The notes beneath the pieces are model-generated. The model worked only from the letters and a program-made list of their open reading frames with translations, ran no database searches and was not told the DNA's origin. The position numbers were made by a program, and so were the translations under genes. From Cordia subcordata (lineage: Eukaryota > Streptophyta > Magnoliopsida > Boraginales > Cordiaceae), in the NCBI GenBank assembly GCA_028554755.1, contig JAPTOF010000009.1:3142501-3206500 (forward strand): 64,000 bases of DNA. Reading direction: 5' to 3'. Each line of letters starts with the position of its first letter. Positions within the stretch are counted from its first letter, which is position 1. Below are positions 33,133-45,100 of this stretch, piece by piece.

Positions 33133-35048
33133 TCAATGCAAAATGCATGCATTTCCTAACTCCCACCCCAAAATATTAAATGAGAATATGTGCACAAGTG
33201 TAGAAGTGAGTATGCATAAGCGAGAGAGATCATGCCCCTCTTGCTCTTTAACTAACCACCCTATGGCCTTCTTCTCATAATCAAAGGCTAGGAACATGCC
33301 CTCCCTATGGGTCAATGATAGGTCTAATGCAAGCAACATAGGAGAAGTGCTATTTAATCCTAAATGAAAATGTTCTATGCATGAAGGCACAAATGTGAGC
33401 TCTAAGGAAGGAGACTTACTGGAGTTGGAACGAGGAGTAGTAATGACATTTGGAGAAGGGGAAGCAACAAAAAGGGAAATGGACGTACTACATTCTTTTT
33501 CTCCACAAGAGATAGCATTATCAAGCCTAGGTCGCTTTAACTCCTCGTAATGGGTGGAATCGATCTTAATGGGTTCACTCACACTAAGGGAATGTTTATG
33601 TTCATCTAAAAAGTGCTTGACCTCATCAATCAATTCCCTAGTAAAGAGGGCAGAAGAAGGTATCAATAATGATTCATCAAACACATCTAAAGACCCGTAG
33701 ATTGTAATTTCAAGCTCATCAATTTCTTCCCTAAGTGTCTTCTTGGAGTAGCTATTCTTTTCAATACAATAATAACTTAACTCCTAGAGACTTATCATCT
33801 AAAAAATCTGAAATTGATGTCTTGTTCTCCCTAATGGATGACTCTAAACCTTTACTAGCCAAAGTTTCTTCACATTCATCCATACATCCATCGCGAATAG
33901 GTGCATCTCACCATTATGCTCTTCATAAGGGTTAGGCACAAATGGAGGGGTCAACGGAGACTCAAAAGATTTTGGGTCATGTATGCATGAATACTCGAGG
34001 GAGATGTGTACCCTAGACTCCCTAAATAAGGACTCAAAATGCAAATAAGTGATATGATCATGGGAGTGTGGGATGAGAAGAAATGATAGGCTCATGTGAG
34101 TCAATGGAGGACGTTGAAAGCTTATAAGGATAGGGTACTACTTCTTTTAAAACATATCCATAAGAATCATCAAGAATCAAACTATGATCAGGCTCATTCT
34201 CATCCTGACTACAAGATTAAAGCTCTAAATCAACCTCTCTTTCTACTTGACTCTCCAATGCATCATCATTTTCACCACTATGTCCCTCATCTCTATGTGT
34301 CTCTCCTATCTCTTCAACCCAGCCTAAAGGAATCTCATGACTTCCAACCATGGGTTGCTCACTCTCAATCTTTCTTTTTAAGAACTTACCTAGATAGTCA
34401 TCTTGTTCCATCATGCTATCTAGTCTCTTTTGATCAGATTGGAGAGGGATTGCAGATAGGCAATCTTTTCATCGTAACTTAAGGACGACCTTAAAGAAAA
34501 GGACTTGATCGAGTGGAAATGATGGACCTATTGATTGGTGACACTATAAGAACAACCATTATAATACTCTAAGGAGGGTGGATAGGAAAAGATGGTGCAG
34601 GAGATAGACTTTCAAAGAAAGGAGGTGGACTAGATGAGGAGTCATCTTAACCCCAATATGAAAATGCATGATGTTTCTCCCTAGAATCATGATGCTAAAA
34701 TGAGGGTGCATGTATGGGCATATGATTGCTAGGGACATTGGGCATTTTAGGTAATCGGGAATAAGGTTAGAAGGTAGGACAAGTATTAGAAAACTGAGCA
34801 TGGCTTCCACAATGATTACAATAACAAGAATATACATCCCTATAGTCATGATTTCTAATTGAAGATGTATGAGATGATGCATGACTATAGGGGTCATAGT
34901 TAGCACTAGCCCTAGAATGGGAATTTTCATAGGGGCAGAAAATGGTTAGATGGATAAAACTTCAACACGAGCGACATGCATAAGGTACATGTTCGGGTGG
35001 TGGGGAAGAGGACATCAAGGACCACCGAGAAGCATTTGGGTCACTCAT
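33133..35048 (-). pseudogene. NA-3 conserved CCHC-knuckle ORF, decayed
   Basis: The start is the ATG at 35048-35046 (MSDPNAS), 72 nt before knuckle 1 (34976-34935), in which a TGA falls after CRSC. The second motif reads CNHCGSHAQFSNTC, with Gln in place of the second His. The C-terminal third is open for 183 codons (33684-33133). It contains EELKRPRLDNAIS, LTFVPSCIEHFHLGLNS and LALDLSLTHREGM, matching NA-1 closely in protein sequence. I do not recognise this domain. The retention of protein-level similarity between copies suggests it was once under selection. Confidence 0.65.
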
Positions 35049-35206
35049 TTTCAATCAAGAACAAGTAATCCTCTTCAAAAACCTCAATTAAAAAAAATTG
35101 AAATTTTCTTTTATTAATCAAAATAAAGAAAAAATGAAAAGAAAAGATAAAATACCATGTAACAAGCTAAAACACACAAAGACAAAGAAACCAAACTACC
35201 ATTGCC

Positions 35207-35224
35207 TCCCCAGCAACGGTGCCA
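35207..35224 (-). promoter_or_regulatory. NA-3 primer-binding site, tRNA-Asp type
   Basis: The + strand reads tccccagcaacggtgcca, only two changes from the plant tRNA-Asp 3' end. It is the best-kept primer site of the family here and lies six bases inside the LTR. Confidence 0.85.
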
Positions 35225-35230
35225 AGAACT

Positions 35231-36951
35231 TGACATGCTATTTTGAGCACAAGCCCAAATAGCCTGCAACTACATGGGTCATGTGTAGTATGGTGTGTGC
35301 AAGTGCGGGTCGAATCCATGGGGTGTCCTAAGCTATATGCGTCCAAAAAAGCTACGTGTTGGGATCCTGACTGCGATGTTCTTGGGTTTCTAGATTGAAA
35401 GCAGCTTAGAAAGTAAATTTACTCTAAGTGCAAGAAAATAAAAGGGCATGTGTATGTGACGCGGGAATCAAGTGATCTACAAGAGTAAAAAATGTAGAAA
35501 TAGGAACTAAGGTGATTACATATGGTCAATGGATGATTGCTACGTCTACCTAGGGATGCTTGATGGATTATACTAATGTGCTCTCGTCGAGACCTTTAAT
35601 TAACCTCTTAATGAAAACCCTAGGACTCGATGTGGGTCCGTCCCTAGGCATGTCGACCCATAGCTACAAGGTGGTCCTTATGTCCTAGACATTAAGGCTA
35701 GCTAATCAAGGTACTAGCTGACTTGAATTGATCTAACCCAAGCATCTAAACGGTTGGCTGGATTTAAAGTCAAGACCTAGTCCATTTAATGGCGACTAAC
35801 CTACCTTGAAACCCGTTAGCTGGATTTAAAGCTAAGGAGACTCGACATAGGCTAGTTATTAGTTATATATCATTGATCAACATCACGATAGTGGAAATTA
35901 TCAATTAAGCACAAAGCATACACATCTAAGACATGTCATCTGAGGATATATTGGCCTATCCTACTACTAAGCACATAGACATGCTTAGATTAAACCAATT
36001 TAAGCAAGAGCACCCAACATGTATGCAATAGAACTTATTTATGCTATTAAGTATGCAAGCACACACATAGACATGTATATAGGCACACTTACTTCATGTA
36101 ATCATCATAGAAATACATACATTCTAATGTAATGATTTAGAGACTGTTAATAGCATAATAACTTAAGTATACATATATATATAGATATAGGCATTTCTAT
36201 AAACACATAGACATGAATGTAAAATTGCTACAGAAACCCTAAGAATAAGCATATATATGCAAATCCATCAAGTTCCCATTAAGAAAAAGTAGTATTCAAT
36301 CCATAAATACAAGATATAATCACCCTAAATAGCTCTAATCATACATAATTAGACTTAGGATAAAAGAAAGATACCCGTCTATCCATAGCAAGCATTACAA
36401 TTTATGAGCTATGCTCAAATCCTTGTGTTTGATCCTCTTAGAAGCTTGATTCCAAAGTGTTTTTGGTGTTTAGAAGTGCTTGTGTGAGGTTGGTGAGTGT
36501 TAGGGTTTAGTGTTTAAGAAGTGGACATGAAGTTTGTGTGAATAGATGACAAATTTTGATCCGATAAGTTCTCTACATTGGGCCATATTTATTGCTATCA
36601 GTGGCACTATCGGTTGACCTTACTGGTCAACCAGTACACTCAATTAGTAAAGCTATTATTCTCTAGATCTACCAGCTGATGCTAGTCAACTAGTACTTCA
36701 AGAGTTGATCAGTTCTTTCAAATTGCTTTAAAGCTCCATCTTTTTTGCTTCTAGCCTTTACCCCACAACCTGTACACTTTCTATTTTCATCACCTATCAT
36801 TATGCAAGCTCTAGTTTCACCCTGTAACTCACCTATGGCACAAAATTAAGCTTTAGTGTAGTATTTAACCTTGAAACTAACTATATACACTTACTTTCTT
36901 ATATGCGCAAATATAGTATAAACACCGCATTAAAGCTATTTAACAAGCTCA
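35231..36951 (-). repeat. NA-3 5' LTR, truncated at its right end
   Basis: It starts TGACATGCTATTTTGAGC. Hairpins are at 35754-35773 and 35816-35835. It aligns with 30308-31950 and then stops at about 36951, so roughly 70 bases of the expected LTR end are missing. Confidence 0.8.
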
Positions 36952-37006
36952 CTAGAAATGGCCAGTCACTAGGTTTGGTAGACCTATTACCTCGTACCAT
37001 TTCTAG
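36952..37006. repeat. Short inverted repeat of unknown origin
   Basis: The arms CTAGAAATGG (36952-36961) and CCATTTCTAG (36997-37006) are perfect 10-bp complements around a 35-base spacer. The spacer holds a smaller stem ggta/tacc. It lies exactly at the point where the NA-3 LTR breaks off. Confidence 0.6.
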
Positions 37007-37134
37007 GGGTCTCCAAAGCAATTTTTCTTTATCTTTTTTTCTCCAAATTGCTTTTTGGATTTTATTCCTTGGCCCAAGCATCATCAATTATCCTTAATCT
37101 TTGCACTAGAATACATCTAAAATGCAAATATGGC
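37007..37134. other. Unassigned stretch, probably LTR type C
   Basis: No gene is seen. It holds two similar T-rich segments (ctccaaagcaattttt and ctccaaattgcttttt). By position it should belong to the LTR into which NA-3 and the following solo LTR inserted. The match is too weak to prove. Confidence 0.35.
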
Positions 37135-39027
37135 TGATGTGTTATGTTTTGTGTGTGTTTGCATTGTCATTTGCCTATGATTAAGAGGTATTAAGTGCTT
37201 CTAAAGATGTATTAGTGTAGTGCTTTTGATAAAAATAGGTTTAAGCGTAAACAAATATACATATTGAGTTTAAGAGACAAATTGCTACACTAATTGCTTG
37301 TTTTCAACAATTTAGGTGAACTTTGGGTTAAGATCGAGATTGAACGATGATAGGTGATGAAGATAGGAGATGTACAGGTCAAAAAGAGAAGATCGGGGGC
37401 CAGAAAAACAAAGAATGGAGGAAGAAAGTCAGCCGGACGACCCAAGAGAAAGAACCAGTCGACCGGCCGCTCTAGAGAGGTGCTAAAAATAGCTGGACGA
37501 CCACCCCTTCAAAGCCGGTCGACTGGCCAGTCCAGAGAGCACCATCAAAAAGCCGATTAAGCCAAGAGGAGAAGCCAGTTGACCAGCTAGGTCGATCGGC
37601 AGTTCGTGAAAAGCTAATATAAAAGCCCGATTTTTTGACTAAATGAGGGAATCTTTTTGACAATTTTTTCTAAAGAGGATCAAAACATACCCATTACACA
37701 CACACACTAAACCTTAGTCTTCAACTACATCACACACACTCTCTCACATATTTCATTACCTTGAATCAAGAAAATTTAGAGGGTTTCAAACATTTGATTC
37801 AAGTTGCTCAAGAGCTTTGTACAAGATTAACTAGAATGAAAGAGAAGCTTCATAAACTCTCTTTCATTCTATCTCTTATTATGATTGAGTAGACTTGTAT
37901 AGGGTGATTTAGCTTATATAATGGATTAGCTATATACTCTTATGATATGGGATTAAATGGCTGAATATATACATGTTTGATTTTCTTGTTCAAATGGTTA
38001 TTTTCTCATTCATATCTAACTGTTTGATTAAATGCCTAAATGAGTAGCATGTGTATAAATTGACGTATATTTATTACTAAACGCATCTAATCCATGCTAT
38101 GATCATGTCTATGTGTTTATATGTAGATGCTATGAAGTGGGTAATACTTATATTCGTGTCTATGTGTATATTTGAATGCCTAGTAGTGAATATGACTTCA
38201 ATAACGAATACATGTCGGTCATTAATTGCTTCTAATGGTGTATTTCGAGCATGATGATGTTTGGTAGTTGAACAGATTCTTTTATTCACGAACACATTGG
38301 CCAAGAATATGTATGAATGTGCTATCAAGTCAAATTTCGCTATAGTGACCTTAGAATGACGGTAAGCAATTTGAGGCTAGCCTAAGCCGAGTATCCTTTG
38401 GCTTTAAATCCAGCCAATAGGTTTCAAGATAGGTTTAGTCGACCTTAGCGACACTAAGTCGTGGCTTTAAATCCAGCCAATGATTTAGGTACTAGGATAG
38501 GTTCATTCGAAGTCACCTAGGAAGCTAATTAGTAACTCTTAAGGCCCTAGGTTATAAAGACCACACCATAGCTCTAGGAGGCGCCGCCTAGGGATGGACC
38601 CGCACCGAGTCCTAGGGGAAATTAAGACACTAATTTAGTAACCTAGTTAAGAACAATTTTGAAAGTAAGCCATCATTCTTTAATCCCATAGTATTCGAGT
38701 ATAGAATCGCCCATTCATAAGTTGAAGTCACCCTAACCCCTTTCCATTTGTTAGTCCTTTTAGATTAACTAGTTTCCCACTTTCCATTCCCATAGTTTAG
38801 TTTAATTTGTTTTAGTTAGAGCTCCCGACCATCAAAAATCCAAAATCCCAAAAATAGATTATTTAGGTTTCTTTTTAGGCACACTCTAGAACACACACGT
38901 AGAATCTATCTCCCAACATAGCCTCCCTGTGGAATTGGCCCCACACTTGCATACACTTTGCTACACCAATCCGTGTGCTTGCGGGTCTTTAGAGCTTGCA
39001 CTCAAGAGACGCATCAATGGTACTAAT
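37135..39027 (+). repeat. Solo LTR of Athila (ATH-M type), + orientation
   Basis: The 1893-bp LTR starts TGATGTGTTATG and ends GACGCATCA. Flanks are ATGGC (37130-37134) and ATGGT (39028-39032), a target duplication with one change. It has a TATA box at 37618-37625, GTCGACCGGC-type palindromes at 37430-37605, and leader hairpins at 38398-38417 and 38461-38480. Confidence 0.9.
37618..37625 (+). promoter_or_regulatory. TATA box of the + strand solo LTR
   Basis: TATAAAAG follows an array of gtcgac-centred palindromes within about 190 bases upstream. Confidence 0.65.
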
Positions 39028-39172
39028 TGTAGCATCTATGCACCTCAATACATTATGCACACATATGACTTATTGTGCACAAATACACGACTAAATACAC
39101 TCAGTTATGTTCTACACACCTATAGATGCACATGTAAAATTATATACAAACATGCACAAATGACATAGTTTA
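39028..39172 (-). repeat. NA-4 3' LTR, end adjoining the internal region
   Basis: It runs from the right flank of the solo LTR to tgacatagttta, after which the polypurine tract and hairpin (39173-39209) follow. Together with 29327-30307 and 37007-37134 it may form one LTR split by insertions. Confidence 0.55.
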
Positions 39173-39464
39173 ACACCCCCAGACCTTCCTGTTGCTTGTC
39201 CCCAAGCAAGCCTAAACCAAATTCTATCCACATGCTTTTTAAAGAGTTGTCGATTGTATTGACTTACTTTTTGACTCAAAGAGAGTATAAGGGGTCATTT
39301 CAATCATGTAAAGCTCACCAACTCCTTCTTGGGTCCTTCTCAAAAGCCCAAGAGGACTCACACCTTTAAGTAAAGTACCAAGCATGTTTAAGCTGCCATA
39401 CTACTTAAGACCCAAAGCAAATACACATATGAAGCGTTGATACTTCATGGCCCTATCAACTAAT
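39173..39464 (-). other. NA-4 polypurine tract and start of 3' noncoding region
   Basis: The + strand reads acacccccagaccttcctg and then the hairpin ttgcttgtccccaagcaa (39192-39209). The rest resembles 1-240 of NA-1. It ends with CTAAT (39460-39464), the left copy of the COP-1 target duplication. Confidence 0.7.
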
Positions 39465-41202
39465 TATTGGGATTATATGTCCTAAAGACTGCTTGTACAT
39501 GGGTATTGAACTAGACATTTGATCATTGTTTCTATGAGAACTTCTTCCATATATTATCTCTGGTATATATGTGTAATACATTCTATAAAGGTCTAATGAT
39601 GTAGTCCCATGACTTGGGTGCACAATAAGGCTGGATGCATAGTAGGTCCAAATCTAGTTTTTTATACATCATAAAGATGTCCATAGCTAAATGGTAGTAT
39701 TGGGCACTTTACCAGAATAAGGCTATATTGGGCGAGTCTCCCGATAGGGGTGATTTACCCAGATCATTGGAGGGTCTTTTCGGACTTTGCTTCTAGTACG
39801 TGTGTCACGCATTGGACAAGACTACCATGAGTATGTCTTTTAGAACCATGCCATCATATACAGAGGACAAGATACTCACTGTTTCTGATTGACCAATGCT
39901 CTTAATCTTAAGCATATATAGATGAACTGGTGATGTTAGGGTATAGTACTTTAATGTACCATAAAGAAAGCTTTTCAATGATAAGATTGTCTTCCTCGTA
40001 CATTAGGTGTTATGTTCTAATCAATCAAGACATGCATATGCAATAGCAAAGTCTATGTACCCCCTTGGATTTATCTTGTTGGTTATCATAAATCTACATC
40101 TATTGATATTACCCTTTAAGGGTATATTAGTCATTTGGCTTATGGGTTCTCCCTAGATCAAAAGATCCATGACCAGGTGGTGATCACTCTTTGGATTAGA
40201 GATTCTAAGGTTCGAATGTAGTCTCAAAGGTAATGGTGGCTTTTGACCGGCTATGACTATGAGGAGACATAGAAGGGTATTTTGGTCATGTTGCTCGATT
40301 AGTCAAAGACAGTGGTTACTTGTTCTAACCTACTTTTGCTTAGCCAGTGATTATCCTTGGAGTGCAGCTTTAGTCTTCTAATGGAAATAAACCAAGGTCA
40401 AAATGGCCTTCATGTAGCCAAAGTGGTGGCAAAGGCATTTTGGTAATTTTAGGAGCCAATGGTAATTATGTCTTTTGATCTCTTCACTAGTCATATTTCC
40501 AGTAGATGTAATTAATTAAGATCATCTAATTATGTAGACACTTTATTAGGATATAAATTTAATAGAGAAGGAAAAAGGATTTTTCTAAGTTTTTCCTTAT
40601 TAAATTTGTAGGTATCTCAATAGGACAAACAAGTCCCATGGGATTACATATTATAAAGTAGGAGAGAGAAAAGAATATCTTGGATATCTCATCTATAAGG
40701 CATATTCCATTTCTAGAAAGGGTATAGTTGGAAACTTAGTTGTTTCTAAGAACTTACCCAATTAGGGTTATTGTGTACTATAAATAGTGAGCTAACAACA
40801 ATACGCCCTTGAGTCTCTTTGCCACTTTTATAAAGGTGTGCGTGAATCTTCACCTAGTACACTAAGAACACACACTACTCCATAGACTTGAATTATAGCT
40901 CTCCTAGGTGCTTGCCCACTACATAGACACATCCTAGCTTTCAAAAAGTGATTTTAGTGAAGAAGGCTAATTGAGAGGCTACTTTGGTGGAGTTTTTACA
41001 AATCAAATAGACCATCCATTTGGATCTTTAGCCTTTCAAAAGTATATTTCTTCATCTTCTTGCTTATATGTTTAATCATGTTGTGCTTATGTGTGCAAAT
41101 AGCTCTTTGTTGCTTGTTCCGCCATCATGTTAGATATTTTCTTTAATTTTTTTTAAAGCATGATGATCTACAGACTATCGTGTAACAATCCCAATCCTAT
41201 CA
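39465..41202 (+). repeat. COP-1 5' LTR (1738 bp)
   Basis: It starts TATTGGGATT, where the 3' LTR has TGTTGGGATT, and ends AATCCTATCA. TATA box at 40779-40786. Confidence 0.88.
40779..40786 (+). promoter_or_regulatory. TATA box of the COP-1 5' LTR
   Basis: actaTAAATAgtgagctaac is kept in both LTRs (second copy 51141-51148). Transcription would start about 30 bases downstream. Confidence 0.65.
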
Positions 41203-41204
41203 AT

Positions 41205-41216
41205 TGGTATTAGAGC
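41205..41216 (+). promoter_or_regulatory. COP-1 primer-binding site, initiator tRNA-Met
   Basis: tggtattagagc differs by one base from the copia primer site tggtatcagagc. It lies two bases after the LTR. Confidence 0.85.
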
Positions 41217-42858
41217 ATAGGCTCTATTTGCACATATTTTAAGCCAAGAACATGATATAAGTAGATTGAAGAGAAATAGTCTTATGTGTGGCAAGACTTT
41301 TGTGATTCCATGTTGGATTTGTTATGAGCTAACCTTTATGATTGCAGCTTGTGTGTTATATTGGTCCTAATCGATGGTTCGTATGTATGGATTTGTTTTC
41401 TTGCATGGAAAGCTATTGTAGCTTCAATTTGAGAGAAGCGTAAGAATGGGAAAATAGCTTGTATTTTGTGGCCAACATTTATGTTTCTTGTCATAAATGA
41501 TGCTAGTATAGGTTGTTTTTCTATGTAATTCTTGTAATGCAACAATTCAAAACCAAAAGAAGCTACACAACACAAAGTTCGAGGCTTTATAGAAGAACCG
41601 ACCAACCAATCGGTCAACCAGTAAGAGCCCTAGCCTAGCTAATAACACCTAGTACCTTTCAAGAAGAACCGGCAGACCAGTTAGCCGATAAAGTCGAAGG
41701 ATCTCTGGAAGTACTAGTCAAGGACCGATAGAAGGCAGAGTACAACTGTTTGAAGTGTGTAGGCATTCCAATTGCTTTGGGCTTCGTGCCTAAGGCTTAT
41801 TTACAGGGAGCCATCGATAAGCACCGTTTAATTTTGCTATGGATGTTTATTTTGTAATATTTATACACATAGTTGATTGTATGTATGGCTATTACGACCA
41901 ATCATATAGCAATATGTCCACCCAAGTAGGGTTTAAAATTGGCTAACCCTTGGATCTTATCTTGGCTTGATTTTAATAAGTCTCTGGAGATTGCTTAGGC
42001 TAATTATTTTGGTAATTAGAGATCCTAAAAAAGCAATGTATGTAATTGGCATTTTACTCATTTTCCTGCACCAATTAATTAATGGACTTATCAAGATAAC
42101 TCATTGTATGCCTACCTATGGATTCTAATCTAGAGATAGGTCTAATCTATTTATAGTATTGAATGTGTTTTAGTAACACAAAATGGAATGCGGCGATTCT
42201 TAAGGGCGTTAGGATCTAAAAGGAATACCGAGATAAATAGAGGTAACCCTCAAAGCTAAAATATTGAGTTAGAGAGGGGAATGGAAAACCCCACGGCATC
42301 CCTTATCCGGTTCACATACAGAGAGAGTAGCGTTTACGTCCCCGTTAGAGGGTGTTACTCAGCTCAAAGTTAGCAAGGTAAATTTAACGTGCTCATTCAT
42401 AAGGAAGTTAATAAGGTTCAGCCACCCTATCGGTAGAGTTCATCATCATAGATCGTCTCACGGTATGTGGGTGAGAGTCAATAACCCTCAAATCTAGACA
42501 TAGTAAGGAATGAACATCAAGGAATGGGTGTTCACACTCCATTTGTGGAGGCCCTTATGCAATTCGAGAGATCAAACCAACAAGGATTAGACACCATTAA
42601 ATAGTATCTATCTAGATAAGCAATGCCCAAATGGGCTTAAACCTAACTTAACTATTCACTAGTTTGGATATCCCATCGGTGGAGTTCGAGTGATAAGGTT
42701 GAGACACTATTACATCATTATAGTTCAAGGGTTAAACTACAAAGGGGCAAACGAAGTAGAAAGTGGGATGTATGTTTTTTTGTTGTTACATACATAATAC
42801 ATGTTTATCCAGTCTATGTTGCTTTAAAATGATTGTGATCTATTGTTCGACATCTAGT
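41217..42858 (+). other. COP-1 untranslated leader
   Basis: About 1.6 kb without a convincing reading frame, as in BARE-type elements. It includes accgaccaaccaatcggtc-like palindromic stretches near 41597-41690. Confidence 0.65.
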
Positions 42859-43670
42859 ATGACTTTCTTCAGTCCACTAGCTACAATTCTGAGAGAGCAT
42901 AAGCTCATCGTTTGAATTTTGTGGATTGAAAAAGGAATCTGGACATAGTACTCACCACCGAGGAGTACAAGTATATCCTGACTACTCTTTGGCCTGTTGT
43001 AAGGGCAAACTCTCCTAACGTCGTACGTGATGCTGAGCAAAAATGGCAGAAAGCCAATAATATGGCCAAATGTTATATGTTGGCCTCTATGTCAAATGTT
43101 TTGCAGAACAAGCATCAAAACATGGCAACTGCCAGAGAGATCATGACTTCACTATCTTTTATGTTTGTAACTAGAGCAGGCCTACTAGGCAAGTTGCTAT
43201 GAGAGAGCCTATGACAACTAGGATGGCAAAGGGTGCACCTATCAGAGAGAATGTGCTCAAGATGACGGAGTGCCTCAGGACTGCTGAGATCCTAGGTGCA
43301 AACATTGATGAGCAATCGCAGGTGGACATGATCTTAGAGACCCTTCCATTATCATTCAATCAGTTTAACCTCAGCTATAACATAGGCAAGTTGAACATGA
43401 ATCTAATAGAGTTAATGAAGAAGCTTCAGGTAGCGGAGGCTATCAGGAAGCCTTTAGGTCATGCACATATCTCTCAGGCTTCAACTTCTGGGCATCACTC
43501 AAAAGAGAAGAAGAAGCCCAAGATGAAGGGGAAGCAGCAGCATGACTAGAAGAAGAAGAAGAGGAACCTTAGGCCAATGTAGGGAGCAGGTGTTAGAAAG
43601 CTGAAAGAGAAGTGCTTTAAATATAGCAAGAAGGGCCACTAGAAGAAGAACTGTCCCAAATACTAAGCCG
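42859..43670 (+). pseudogene. gag: COP-1 gag, decayed
   Basis: The likely start is ATG 42859-42861. After a frameshift it reads DIVLTTEEYKYILTTLWP, YMLASMSNVLQNKHQNMA, REPMTTRMAKGAPIRENVL and QVDMILETLPLSFNQFNL, the UBN2-type copia Gag. The zinc knuckle at about 43614-43660 reads CFKYSKKGH, stop, KKNCP. The second Cys is Tyr and a Trp codon is a stop, so RNA binding would be lost. Several frameshifts are present. Confidence 0.8.
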
Positions 43671-43699
43671 TTGGTAGGAAGGTACATCCCTTATGCTCT

Positions 43700-43930
43700 A
43701 CGATGGAACTAGTTTAATGGTGAATTCTACTGATTCTTGGATTGTAGATTTAGGAGCCACTAATCATATTTGCAATTCTTTGCATGGATTTCAAGTCATG
43801 CAGAAGCTAAGTAGAAAGGAGTTCGCTCTTAGAGTTGGCACAGGAGCGAAAGTTTAGGTTGTTGTAGTTGGTTGAGTTTGTTTGTCGTTCTCTTGTAGTA
43901 AAGTTTTAGTTTTGAACAATGTTTATTATG
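43700..43930 (+). pseudogene. pol: COP-1 aspartic protease, active site altered
   Basis: STDSWIVDLGATNHICNS is the copia protease active-site region, where the family has DSGAT. Here Ser is Leu. A stop follows within 40 codons. Confidence 0.7.
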
Positions 43931-44079
43931 TTCCAAACATTCACAGAAACCTAGTTTCTGTTTTACAGTTGTGAATTGATAGTTTTTCAGTATGTTTCCA
44001 TTCTGATATTGATATTAGTGGAGATGGGAATCTTATATATTCTAGTAGATTACATAACGGTTTGTTCTATTTATGCCCT

Positions 44080-45100
44080 ACTTGTGCTACAACACATAAC
44101 ACTGAAAGAGTAGAATCCTTAAAAGGAAGGTTCCTCAAACCAATGATACTTATATTTGGCATTTATGTTTGGGACATATCGGTCAAAAATGCATTCAGAG
44201 GTTAGTCAAGGATGGGCCTCTTAGCTCATTGGATATTAAGGATCTACCATAGTGTGTTTCCTGTCTTAAGGGGAAAATGACCAAATAGTTATTCTTTTCC
44301 AGTGGACGAAGGATCGAAAAGGTATTGGAATTGATGCATACTAGTGTTTGTAGTCTTATGAGTACATCAGCTCGTGGAGTTTATGAATATTTCATTATGT
44401 TTACAGATGATTACTCTAGATATAGTTATGTTTATCTGATGCGACATAAGTCCAAATCCTTTGAGAAATTCAAGGAATTTAAGGCTAAGAAAGAGCAAAA
44501 ATTAGATAAACAGATCAAAGCCATTTGGTTTAATCGTGGTGGCAAATACCTGTCAAGTGAATTCAGGGATTATCTCACATAGTGAGGGATTATGGCACAG
44601 TTGACTGCACTAGGCACTTTCTACCAAAATGTGTGGCGAAAAGGAGGAAACCGTACCCTCTTAGACATGGTAAGGTCAATGATGTCTCATACGTCATTGC
44701 CTTTATCCTTTTGGGGTTTGCCCTAGATATAGCAACTTATATTCTGAATATGGTGCCATCTAAGTCAATACCTAGGACACCCCATGAAATGTGGATGAGA
44801 CACAAGCCTACCATGAGTCATTTACGCAATTGAAGATGTCTAGCTTATGTGTTAAGTAGCTCTGCTACAAAAATTGGATCCTAAATTGGAACTATGCTAT
44901 TTGGTTGGGTATCCTAAGGGAACCAAAGGTAGGATCTTCTATATTCCCAAGGAGCATAAGGTGTTGATTAGCACACATGCTAGGTACTTGGAGAATGATA
45001 TGGTGATCCAGAAAACACCAGAACCTGGTGTTACTCTTGAAGAGATTTCTGATGAGTCTTCAGAAGCATCCGATGATTTGGAAAATGAAAGACAATGAGT
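44080..45100 (+). pseudogene. pol: COP-1 integrase, catalytic residues replaced
   Basis: The zinc-binding part reads LCLGHIGQKCIQRL with CVSCLKGKM. The core reads LMHTSVCSLMSTSARG, where family members have HTD; the Asp codon is AGT at 44343-44345. It continues FTDDYSRYSYVYLMRH, then FNRGGKYLSSEF in place of DRGGEY. Two residues of the catalytic triad are thus lost or doubtful. RTPHEMW and LVGYPKGTKGRIFY follow, the usual end of copia integrase. Frameshifts occur at about 44581 and 44830. Confidence 0.8.

Larger units (their letters stand above)
30308..36951 (-). mobile_element. NA-3: pol-less Athila-related element, 5' LTR cut short
   Basis: It has a left LTR 30308-32025, internal region 32026-35230 and right LTR 35231-36951, with the primer site at 35207-35224. 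It reads on the minus strand. The right LTR stops before its expected end, so no target duplication can be shown. The internal region lacks the internal hairpin-purine module: sequence jumps from the caaggaaagggc motif near 32655 to gaaaggatagatac. No pol is present. Confidence 0.85.

Noticed and set aside
36899..37097. Overlapping frames on both strands spanning the end of the NA-3 LTR
   Set aside because: They cross an element boundary and an inverted repeat, have no recognisable motif, and are of a length expected by chance in AT-rich DNA.
41205..41216. tRNA-like or tRNA-gene signal at the COP-1 LTR edge
   Set aside because: Only the 12-base primer match is present; there is no cloverleaf. 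The same holds for the tRNA-Asp-like sites of the NA elements.
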